Shown here one piece after another: positions 7,804 to 14,229 of a DNA stretch of 64,000 nucleotides (the stretch's first letter is position 1; each line of letters begins with the position of its first letter). This stretch comes from Fluviicoccus sp. (lineage in GTDB: Bacteria > Pseudomonadota > Gammaproteobacteria > Pseudomonadales > Moraxellaceae). Location of the stretch: assembly GCF_030646115.1 (NCBI RefSeq), contig NZ_JAUSMX010000019.1, forward strand, positions 62,001-126,000, written 5' to 3'. Below the pieces are notes generated by a model. That model made no database searches and had not been told where the DNA came from. It saw only the letters and a program-made list of their open reading frames with translations. A program made the position numbers and the translations under genes.

Positions 7804-8539
7804 CATTCTATAAGGAACCTCCCCGTCAACCCTTTGTCACGGTGAAGCCCGGGCCGGACTCAACAGGCCGCCGATCGCCAGACCGGCCATTCAAACACCC
7901 ATAGCCCCACCCTCCAAAGCCTGAACCTTCCCGCAGCAAACGCGCCATATCCACGGATATTGGACTGCCAATCTATAACCGTGTTGGGCATCAGCGCCCG
8001 GCCCCTTGTAAAAACCGCACCGGAAGGCCTCTCTCGTTCCCCGGGTATGCCACCCGCCTGTGATCAACAGGACAGGTTTACAGCAGCCGCCAGGCTAGTC
8101 AGGCTCTCTTCCGGTCGGTCCAACCCGTTTGCACATCACGCATTCCACAGGAGCTCTGTCAGGCTATCGCCAATGCGTTCTTCACAATCCGCCAGCCGCT
8201 CTTCCAGATAGCAGCAATGAGCCTGCTGTTCGGCGATCAGCACCTTGAGTCCGGCGGGTGCAGGTCTCCATGGCGACAACCGTGCCGGGTGCCTGCTGGG
8301 CCAGCCATTCGGCGAGCTTGGGGTGTCGCAGTTGCAGGCGGGCCTGAACCCGGCCTTGGGCGTCAGGACGCAGAGGAAAAAAACGTTCTTGGCGAGGTCT
8401 ATGCCAATCGTGGAGGCGGTTGTAGTATTCATGGGGGAACCTCTTCGTCTTGGAGATGATTGATGGCTCTATCATCTTGGCACCCTGATGCCGAAGCGCC
8501 AGTCGAGCTGGTCGCGGGCGGGGAGGCTCCTTTTTACTC
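7804..8539 (-). mobile_element. Second IS110/IS1111-type element, internally deleted
   Basis: Subterminal inverted repeats AAGGAACCTCCCCG (7812-7825) and CGGGGAGGCTCCTT (8519-8532) agree at 13 of 14 positions. They frame a reverse-strand transposase remnant and a roughly 330-bp non-coding 3' tail (7804-8135). The element differs in sequence from the one at 5866-7239. It inserted between R'' and L'' of the cassette 3 attC, its right end touching the bottom-strand core GTTAGCA. It is only about 740 bp, against 1.4 kb expected. The stretch 7804-8135 holds no gene and may include a guide-RNA remnant. Confidence 0.75.
8136..8432 (-). pseudogene. Truncated IS110-family transposase
   Basis: 98 aa remain of about 340. 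The start IGIDLAKNVFFLCVL is the first RuvC-like motif. About residue 55 the frame jumps to a segment like the central helical part of the family (LKVLIAEQQAHCCYLEERLADCEERI) and then stops. The middle of the DEDD domain and the whole C-terminal domain with the catalytic Ser are lost. It cannot be active by itself. Confidence 0.85.
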
Positions 8540-8590
8540 GCTGGAGGCTGCCGGCCCTGACGGGCCGCAGCCTCAGCTCAAATATTAGAA
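8540..8590 (+). other. 3' part of cassette 3 attC
   Basis: A strong imperfect hairpin: GCTG(G)AGGCTGC(C)GGCCC pairs with GGGCCGCAGCCTCAGC around a TGAC loop, leaving two extrahelical bases on the left arm. It ends in the R' box ATTAGAA (8584-8590), where the usual first G has become A. Cassette 4 starts at T8585. The R'' box is at 7797-7803, across the inserted element. Confidence 0.7.
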
Positions 8591-8599
8591 ATCGATGAT

Positions 8600-9196
8600 A
8601 TGAAGCTTAAGGATTCAATAGAAAAAATATTTGGAAAGACAGCTTTCGATCATGGGATATTTTACAACTATGACTATGGGCTACGATTCGAATTATCCGA
8701 ATCAGGTGACCCCATCGGAATGTTCACTGTGGCATACCCAAAAGCAATGGAGATCGCACAAGAGGCGTTGAAGAATAGCAGTGAAATACAGATATGCTGG
8801 ACTTTCTATGGAGGTGGAAACCACCTTTCTTCGCTATCTGCTTTTAAAGAGTTCTTTGATTTAGGTATAAAAATTCCTGAAGATCGGGAAATTTGGGCAG
8901 AAAAGGACGAAGAAGACCTTTTCCGTCATTTTATTCTTTTTACTGTGCCCAAAAAGTATCTAAAAAACGTAATATGGGGAGCTTTGGCTCAAGATTTGGA
9001 CATACGACCCAGAGTAGTAGGAAGCTTGTATATTTACTGCCTTACTACAGAGATCCTTCTACATCCGTACGACGATAGAGGTATGGATCTGATAGCACCC
9101 AATAAAGAATATGCCAAAGATCTATTCATAAAATTTAATCACTATTTACTAGACTATGATCGAGCAGCTATGGAATCCGCGTATGGCCGCTTCTAA
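8600..9196 (+). CDS. Cassette 4 protein: DUF3885 domain
   Basis: 198 aa, starting 15 bp after the cassette border. The family signs are the early FYNYDYGLRFELS, a central AYPKAMEIAQEAL, and the C-terminal HPYDDRGMDLIA followed by NHYLLDYDRA. DUF3885 proteins are soluble and uncharacterised, and some are tied to immunity-type loci, but nothing here shows a toxin partner. No signal peptide. Strongly AT-rich. The stop codon TAA lies inside the R'' box TTCTAAC of its own attC, a common economy in cassettes. Confidence 0.82.
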   Translation: MKLKDSIEKIFGKTAFDHGIFYNYDYGLRFELSESGDPIGMFTVAYPKAMEIAQEALKNSSEIQICWTFYGGGNHLSSLSAFKEFFDLGIKIPEDREIWAEKDEEDLFRHFILFTVPKKYLKNVIWGALAQDLDIRPRVVGSLYIYCLTTEILLHPYDDRGMDLIAPNKEYAKDLFIKFNHYLLDYDRAAMESAYGRF

Positions 9197-9243
9197 CTTG
9201 CTCAAGTGGGATAACGCCCCAGCCACTTAAGGGGCATTTTTTT
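9191..9243 (+). other. attC of cassette 4, interrupted after L'
   Basis: R'' TTCTAAC (9191-9197) complements the cassette's own 5' core (A)TTAGAA at 8584-8590. L'' CTCAAGTGG (9200-9208) faces L' CCACTTAAG (9223-9231). A GGGGC run and T-tract follow, so the same DNA may also act as a terminator (GCCCC...GGGGC plus seven T). R' is displaced to GTTTGCC at 9397-9403 by an IS remnant. Confidence 0.7.
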
Positions 9244-9396
9244 GCGCATCATCTGGGCGATGCTGGTTCACGATGCAGCGCTCCAGCCGGGAAGGATTGG
9301 GGTGGCGACGTGAGGATGGCGCGGGTTGCAGTCTCAACCGTGAAAAGATGATTGTTGGCTTGCGAAGCGGGGGAAAACCATAGACATAGACGGGTA
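9244..9396 (+). mobile_element. 3' remnant of the IS1111-type element
   Basis: Matches the end of the intact element: the first 65 bp correspond to the last transposase codons (from 6919), then a deletion, then the final stretch with TTGCAGTCTCAACCGTGAAA and the right inverted repeat GGGGGAAAACCAT (9368-9380). The end again abuts a GTT core, GTTTGCC. A short internal duplication (tagaca) lengthens its tip. The transposase 5' part and left end are gone. Confidence 0.88.
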
Positions 9397-9444
9397 GTTT
9401 GCCCGCCATATCACTTTCGAAAACCAAGGCGGAAATTGAAATTC

Positions 9445-10176
9445 ATGGATACCGTAGCGCTTCGAATTATCGTCGGGATAATTACAACAACTCTCTTTAG
9501 TACAAGCTGCGTTGCGATCGAAAACAGGACTCGGCCAGATCAGGTCATGGCAATTAATATTCTCCTGGAGCCCGATGAGAACATGATCCGGCACGTTACA
9601 GAGAACAACGCACTATTACGAAAGGCCTATCCAGAGGGGTTTTCGCTTGATGCCGCGCATACCCCGCACATGACTCTGGTTCAGTGCTTCGTACGATCGA
9701 AGGACCTGAAAAAGGTTTACGCAGGCGTCAAAAAAGCGCTCGGCAGAACCCACGTGAAGGCAATTCAATTGGAGGCATATAAATACTATTACTATGTGCC
9801 TAGCGGACCAATCGGCCTTGCAGGTATCGTAGCAAGACCTACTACGGAGTTGCTGAAGTTGCAGGCCGATATAGTCGCTTCTGTCGCCCCGTACACCGTA
9901 GATATCGGAGACTCTTCTTCATTTATCACTACAAAAGAAGATCCGGTAATTGACCCCGTACTTATCCGCTACGTTGCGACATTTGTGTCAAATCAAACGG
10001 GAGAACACTTCAGTCCCCACGTCAGCACAGGTGTCGCGCTCAAGGAAGATCTTGATGAATTGCTGGCCAGACCATTCCAGAAATTCACATTTTACCCAAC
10101 AGGCGCAGCCGTCTATCAGATTGGGCAATTAGGTGCGGCGGCAACGAAGCTTCAGGGGCTGAAGTTGCAGCAGTAA
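9445..10176 (+). CDS. Cassette 5 protein: exported 2H phosphoesterase-like
   Basis: 243 aa from the ATG at 9445; earlier in-frame starts lie inside the IS remnant. An N-terminal hydrophobic segment ending in STSCVA suggests export, possibly as a lipoprotein although the lipobox is imperfect. Two HxT/S motifs define the 2H superfamily (LigT, cyclic phosphodiesterases, 2'-5' RNA ligase-like): HMTL near residue 74 and HVST near residue 192. Members act on 2',3'-cyclic phosphates and related nucleotides. An exported version carried in a cassette is unusual. The substrate is unknown. Confidence 0.75.
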   Translation: MDTVALRIIVGIITTTLFSTSCVAIENRTRPDQVMAINILLEPDENMIRHVTENNALLRKAYPEGFSLDAAHTPHMTLVQCFVRSKDLKKVYAGVKKALGRTHVKAIQLEAYKYYYYVPSGPIGLAGIVARPTTELLKLQADIVASVAPYTVDIGDSSSFITTKEDPVIDPVLIRYVATFVSNQTGEHFSPHVSTGVALKEDLDELLARPFQKFTFYPTGAAVYQIGQLGAAATKLQGLKLQQ

Positions 10177-10209
10177 GTACAAATGCATCTTCATATATCG
10201 TACGTGGCG

Positions 10210-10471
10210 AGCTAACAATTCTATAAGGAACCTCCCCGTCAACCCTTCTCCACGATGAAGGCCCTGGCCGGATCAAGCCCGACCGCCGATCACCAGACTG
10301 GCCGCTTATGCACCCATACCCCACCCTCCAAAGCTTGAACCTGCAGGTATCAACAGGCTTGTAGCGGACCATGAGGCAAGGCATCATCAGAGAATGGTGG
10401 CGCATAAATTTTGAGCCGGGAAACTGAAGATCAACAAGGAACAAGGGGCTATTTCCACAGCCTCGTTAGGT
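10210..10471 (+). other. Disrupted attC of cassette 5 and IS-end remnant
   Basis: R'' box AGCTAAC (10210-10216) is followed directly by about 135 bp (10217-10355) homologous to the 3' end of the second IS type (7804 onward), including AAGGAACCTCCCCG. The remaining 110 bp hold no gene and no recognisable stem. They end in GTTAGGT (10465-10471), a perfect GTTRRRY core that is the probable end of the array. Confidence 0.6.
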
Positions 10472-10507
10472 GTCGCAGTATCGCGACCATTAGATGATCA
10501 ACAATAG

Positions 10508-11578
10508 ATGATGAATCAGTATTGTGAATTGAATGAACTGGGCTGGAGCGACTGGTTTGCGCAGAGGGCAGACTGCAAACCGCCAGATACCGTCGCCCGC
10601 GTAGCGGCGGTCGACCGCGACCAATGGCTGCTTGTCGGTCAGGACGGCCACTTTCGGGCAAAGTTGGCCGGCCGTTATTTGCACCATCACCACCTGAACC
10701 AGGAGCTGCCGTGCGTAGGCGACTGGGTTTGCGTGGAAAGACAGCCTGGCGACGACTTTGGTGTAATCCACGCGCTACTGGAGCGCAGGACTTCTTTGCG
10801 CAGGAAGGCCGCTGGCAACGTCATGGACTACCAGATGATTGCAGCGAACGTGGATTACGTGCTCATCGTGCAGTCTTGTCACTTCGACTTCAATCCAAAG
10901 CGTTTGGAACGCTATCTGGTCATGGTGATGGAAGGTGGCGCCGAGGCGATCATTCTGCTGACCAAGACTGACCTGGTGAATTCTGAAGTGCTGGCCACTC
11001 AGTTAGCGGAAATCCGGTCTATCGGGATCACCGCTCCGATAGTGCCTTTGAGTAACATGACACGAGACGGCCTGGAGGATGTTACCCGGCTGCTGCTGCC
11101 TGGGAAGACCTATTGTTTCGTCGGATCGTCAGGAGTAGGGAAAAGCACCCTGATCAACCAGTTGGTCGGCCGTGACAGGATGGAAACCAGGTCGGTCAGC
11201 GGAACAGGAGAAGGTCGGCACACGACCGTTCGTCGTGAGCTGATACGTCTCGACGGTGGCGCGTTGGTCATCGACAACCCGGGAATGCGCGAATTCGGCA
11301 TCCTCGGCGCGGAAAACGGCATAGCGAACAACTACGCCAACATCATTGCTCTCGCGTCCCGCTGCCGCTATCAAGACTGTAGCCATACTGGCGAGCCAGG
11401 CTGTGCCGTACTCGCGGCCGTACTCGCTGGCGACATCAGTCAGGAATCACTGGATAGTTTTCACAAGCTTAAAGAAGAAACGGCATTCAATGACATGTCC
11501 TATGCGGAGAAACGGAAAAAGGATCGGGACTTTGGTCGATACCTCAAGTCGGCAAAAAAAGATTTGCGGGACAAATAG
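10508..11578 (+). CDS. rsgA: Ribosome small-subunit GTPase RsgA
   Basis: 356 aa. GTPase that checks late 30S subunits and releases RbfA. The GTPase motifs are circularly permuted: G4 TKTD near residue 151, then G1 GSSGVGKST near 206, then G3 DNPG near 256. An OB-fold domain precedes them, and a zinc knuckle Cys-x5-Cys-x-His-x5-Cys follows near residues 285-298. All motifs are intact. It begins 37 bp after the last integron core, but I see no attC after it, so it is probably a chromosomal gene bordering the array rather than a cassette. Confidence 0.9.
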   Translation: MMNQYCELNELGWSDWFAQRADCKPPDTVARVAAVDRDQWLLVGQDGHFRAKLAGRYLHHHHLNQELPCVGDWVCVERQPGDDFGVIHALLERRTSLRRKAAGNVMDYQMIAANVDYVLIVQSCHFDFNPKRLERYLVMVMEGGAEAIILLTKTDLVNSEVLATQLAEIRSIGITAPIVPLSNMTRDGLEDVTRLLLPGKTYCFVGSSGVGKSTLINQLVGRDRMETRSVSGTGEGRHTTVRRELIRLDGGALVIDNPGMREFGILGAENGIANNYANIIALASRCRYQDCSHTGEPGCAVLAAVLAGDISQESLDSFHKLKEETAFNDMSYAEKRKKDRDFGRYLKSAKKDLRDK

Positions 11579-11696
11579 CATGTTCGCTTCGCATAAGCTG
11601 GCAGTCGCGCGAACCAGCGCGAAAAACCGCGTAGACCGAACACTTCCTCGTCACGCCGCCCAGCCGGCACCGGTTGGCGCAATTCCCGGAGGATAA

Positions 11697-12104
11697 ATGA
11701 CTGGACCAGCAAGAACCGGCGTTCTCTTCTACGCCAAGAATATGGATGGCCTTTCAGCATTTTACGAAGCTGTATTGGGCGCCAAGGTATTACATTCAGA
11801 CAAAGAGCACCGGGTTCTGCAGTCTCCCGATATTCAACTCATCATTCACGCCGTCCCGGAACCCTATAGAGATGCTATTGAGATCAAAGTTCCTCCCGTT
11901 CCGCGGGAGGAACAAGCCATTAAGCCGTTCTTTACCGTGCAAAGCCTCAAAGACGCAGAGACGGCAGTGGAGCAGTACGGCGGCAAGGTCCTCGGACCTG
12001 TTTGGCCTGGCCCGGGTATGAGGGTTCGCAATGTTTGTGACCCGGAGGGAAACATCTTGCACTTACGTGAAGGCGCGGCGTCAGCAATCGATGCTTCGTC
12101 CTGA
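11697..12104 (+). CDS. VOC-family (glyoxalase/dioxygenase-fold) protein
   Basis: 135 aa, one VOC domain built of two beta-alpha-beta-beta-beta units. The start GVLFYAKNMDGLSAFYEAVLG and end VRNVCDPEGNILHLRE are typical of the fold; the closing Glu is one of the usual metal ligands, and a His near residue 43 could be another. A good GGAGG precedes the ATG. Substrate unknown; families of this fold include glyoxalase I, dioxygenases and resistance proteins. Confidence 0.85.
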   Translation: MTGPARTGVLFYAKNMDGLSAFYEAVLGAKVLHSDKEHRVLQSPDIQLIIHAVPEPYRDAIEIKVPPVPREEQAIKPFFTVQSLKDAETAVEQYGGKVLGPVWPGPGMRVRNVCDPEGNILHLREGAASAIDASS

Positions 12105-12240
12105 GTGACCGTGATTCAACCGGCTTTCGCCCGCAAAGACAACGTGTCGGCAATTCCAGCAATTTGTACGACAATTTCTTGTGCCATATCCGACAACCCT
12201 TTCCTTACCAGATATATAATTCTATTAAAATCAACAATTT

Positions 12241-12254
12241 ATGATTTGGATCAC
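12241..12254 (+). promoter_or_regulatory. Possible FNR/Anr box
   Basis: ATGATTTGGATCAC resembles the oxygen-sensor consensus TTGAT-N4-ATCAA: the inner TGAT and ATCA are present, and each outer base is off. It lies about 47 bp before the ferredoxin start, in an AT-rich upstream region, near where an activator would sit for a class II promoter. Not proven. Confidence 0.4.
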
Positions 12255-12300
12255 TTATTGCATTGGTCTGTGAACATTCAACTGTAGTGAGGGTTTTGCA

Positions 12301-12669
12301 ATGGCCAATGTCTACTTTTCATCCCCGACCATGGTAAAAAACAAGAAGGTCATCGCTGTTGCCGGCAAGCGTGACACCGTATTGGGGCTTGCCAAGGCCA
12401 ACGGGATCAAGATTCCTTGTGACTGTGAAAATGGCGAATGCGGGGCTTGCCTGATCAAGGTTATTCATCTTGACGGCATGCGCATCAAGGCCATGATGTT
12501 AACGGACAAGGAGAAAAATGTTTTAAAATCCCTGGGCAAGTTACCCGCCCGGGAAGAGGAAAGAGCTGCCGTGCGGGATCTGCCGCCGACCTATCGTTTG
12601 GCTTGCCAAACCATCGTGACCGATGAGGATCTGCTGATTGAATTTACCGGCGAACCTGGCGGCGCTTGA
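12301..12669 (+). CDS. Shethna FeSII-like [2Fe-2S] ferredoxin
   Basis: 122 aa. Plant-type [2Fe-2S] protein with Cys-x4-Cys-x2-Cys (within CENGECGAC, around residues 42-50) and a distant fourth Cys in YRLACQT. Its length, its opening (MANVYFSSP) and its ending ([12 protein letters not shown]), with [16 protein letters not shown] between, match from memory the Azotobacter Shethna protein II. That protein binds nitrogenase components under oxidative stress and shields them from oxygen. No nif gene is visible in this window, so here the partner could be nitrogenase elsewhere or another oxygen-sensitive enzyme. A possible FNR/Anr box lies upstream. Confidence 0.85.
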   Translation: MANVYFSSPTMVKNKKVIAVAGKRDTVLGLAKANGIKIPCDCENGECGACLIKVIHLDGMRIKAMMLTDKEKNVLKSLGKLPAREEERAAVRDLPPTYRLACQTIVTDEDLLIEFTGEPGGA

Positions 12670-13027
12670 TTCGGGATTATGCGGAGCAGTAACCGTTCAC
12701 AGCTGAAATCAAGCCATTTTCACCGCCAAGAGCCTTACGGCGGCATTGCGTGAGGTTCGGCCTGGCATGCCTAAGGCGAGAGGGTCAGCAATGTTTGAGA
12801 CCCTGAGGCAGCATCATGCGGAAAAAAACTGCGCCTTATAATGTCAAATCAACTGCGCTAGAAGCCGTGCAAGACGATCTCTCGACGCTGGCAACAAGAG
12901 CCAGGGTCAGTATTGCCAATGAGTGCTGCTCTGTTACTCTTCGGCTATATGGCTGTGGGTGGGTTAGCAGCAGTTGTAGCGCAACCTGTATCCTATCCTA
13001 AACAACCACGTAATCAGGGAGCCACAG
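12670..13027. other. Intergenic region, no confident gene
   Basis: About 360 bp. A small hairpin (GGGTC...GACCC near 12788-12811) is visible. A reading frame from the ATG at 12919 would begin with a signal-peptide-like segment but runs into the next gene and has no clear ribosome site; I do not call it. Confidence 0.5.
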
Positions 13028-13531
13028 ATGGAAGAAAAATCCGGTCTTGCCAAGTCATTTATTGCTATAACACTGGTCATTGTGCCCCTGTGCAGTCACG
13101 CGGGCCTTTATAAATGCGTTGATGGCTCCGGGCGAGTCAGCTTCCAGGAGCAAGAATGCCCGGGCACCAGCTCCGGCTCCGAGATCACCCTGAAAAGCTA
13201 TAAGCCGGCCGTCTCTGCAAAAACGAAAGCAACATCGGATACCCAAACCCCTGATAACCAAACCGATATGCCCCTTGTTGAAATCAACACAGCCTCGGAA
13301 GCGGACTTGCAAAGCGTCGTACACGCAAATATTGCAAAACAGATTATTGCCGAAAGGGAAAAAGACCATTTCCGTAACTGGGCCGACGTGGTGCACAGAG
13401 TCGTCGGACTTAGTGCTGCGCAAACCGCGGTCATTGCTTCCATTAGCGGCCTGACAGTGAATGGCAAAAGCCTGGATGGCGCACCGCCCGATGCGGCACT
13501 GGCTGCCACGATAAAAAGCCGGCGCCGCTGA
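13028..13531 (+). CDS. Exported DUF4124 plus helix-hairpin-helix protein
   Basis: 167 aa. A signal peptide (about residues 8-25) precedes a DUF4124 unit (YKCVDGSGRVSFQEQECP, residues 28-45) with its Cys pair. A Ser/Thr/Lys linker follows, then a ComEA-like helix-hairpin-helix region from EINTASEADLQ (about residue 86) to SISGLTVNG. ComEA-type HhH domains bind DNA in the periplasm during transformation. Joining the two domains suggests a periplasmic nucleic-acid-binding role, but this is inference. The next gene starts 3 bp after the stop, so the two are co-transcribed. Confidence 0.8.
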   Translation: MEEKSGLAKSFIAITLVIVPLCSHAGLYKCVDGSGRVSFQEQECPGTSSGSEITLKSYKPAVSAKTKATSDTQTPDNQTDMPLVEINTASEADLQSVVHANIAKQIIAEREKDHFRNWADVVHRVVGLSAAQTAVIASISGLTVNGKSLDGAPPDAALAATIKSRRR

Positions 13532-13534
13532 ATT

Positions 13535-13753
13535 ATGCAACCCCTTCCCAACACCACCTGCCCGCTGTGCGGCGGCTCCAACCAGTGCACACCCGCCAAC
13601 ACCGGCCGCTTTGACCCTGAATGCTGGTGCACCAAGGCCGCCATCAGCCCGGAAGCGCTGGCGAAAATACCCCCCGAACTGGTCAACCAGGCTTGCCTTT
13701 GCCCGCGCTGCGCCGCCGGGCTGCCTCCAGTCATGCCCCACAGCGAACTTTAA
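13535..13753 (+). CDS. Cysteine-rich CWC family protein
   Basis: 72 aa. Six or more Cys residues in the family pattern: CPLCGGSNQC at the start, CWC near residue 31, and a later CLCPRC. This is the small Cys-rich CWC family (PF14375-like) that probably binds zinc. Function unknown. Only 3 bp separate it from the preceding gene. Confidence 0.85.
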   Translation: MQPLPNTTCPLCGGSNQCTPANTGRFDPECWCTKAAISPEALAKIPPELVNQACLCPRCAAGLPPVMPHSEL

Positions 13754-13828
13754 GGCCGAATGCAGGTACAACCTGCCGAAATCCGGAGAGCCGCACCGAG
13801 GCCACCGATTTGGACCTCCATGCTTCTT

Positions 13829-13890
13829 GTACGGGAATAATCACTCCGGCAAAGGCCTATGCCGTCACAACAGGCGGCTGTAGTATTCAT
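13829..13890 (-). mobile_element. Decayed 5' end of an IS110-type element
   Basis: Read on the reverse strand, the first 20 bp (ATGAATACTACAGCCGCCTG) differ at only two positions from the start of the truncated transposase at 8432, and a following GGCATAG-CCT block also aligns. The frame is no longer a transposase. It is a footprint of an earlier insertion outside the integron. The rest of the 13754-13991 gap holds nothing I recognise. Confidence 0.5.
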
Positions 13891-13991
13891 AGACAGGAAG
13901 ATTCCCGGACGTTGCCGCCGTTGCACTTGCCACAACCAGGACAACGCCGGACATCCGGACACGGCAAAATGCAAGCAAAGAGGTGCGAAAG

Positions 13992-14216
13992 ATGATCTGG
14001 TTGATAGTCGGTCTGCATTTAGCAATCCTCGTCTGGTTATTGTTCCTTGGCGGTGCCGAGAGGCTGGGCGACACCCATTGGACATTCCTTTTCCTGCAAG
14101 CTGACGTCACTCCGAGAGAAATCCGATTCTATGCTTGGGTATCATTGCTCTTGTTCCCTGTTTACGCCAAGCTCTCCCCGGAATCATTGGGAAACCTGAG
14201 TTGGTTCTGGCTATAA
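13992..14216 (+). CDS. Small membrane protein, unknown
   Basis: 74 aa from the ATG at 13992, which has GAGG eight bases upstream; a GTG at 13983 is an alternative. One clear helix at residues 2-20 and a weaker one near 46-58. No family recognised. It ends 13 bp before the transporter gene. Confidence 0.5.
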   Translation: MIWLIVGLHLAILVWLLFLGGAERLGDTHWTFLFLQADVTPREIRFYAWVSLLLFPVYAKLSPESLGNLSWFWL

Positions 14217-14229
14217 CAGCCAGGAGGAG

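Noticed and set aside
9216-9243. Simple terminator after the DUF3885 gene
   Set aside because: The stem and T-run exist but the R'' and L''/L' pairing show it is primarily a broken attC; it may double as a terminator.
12816-13001. Short frame between the ferredoxin and DUF4124 genes
   Set aside because: No ribosome site, no conserved motif and Cys spacing that looks random.
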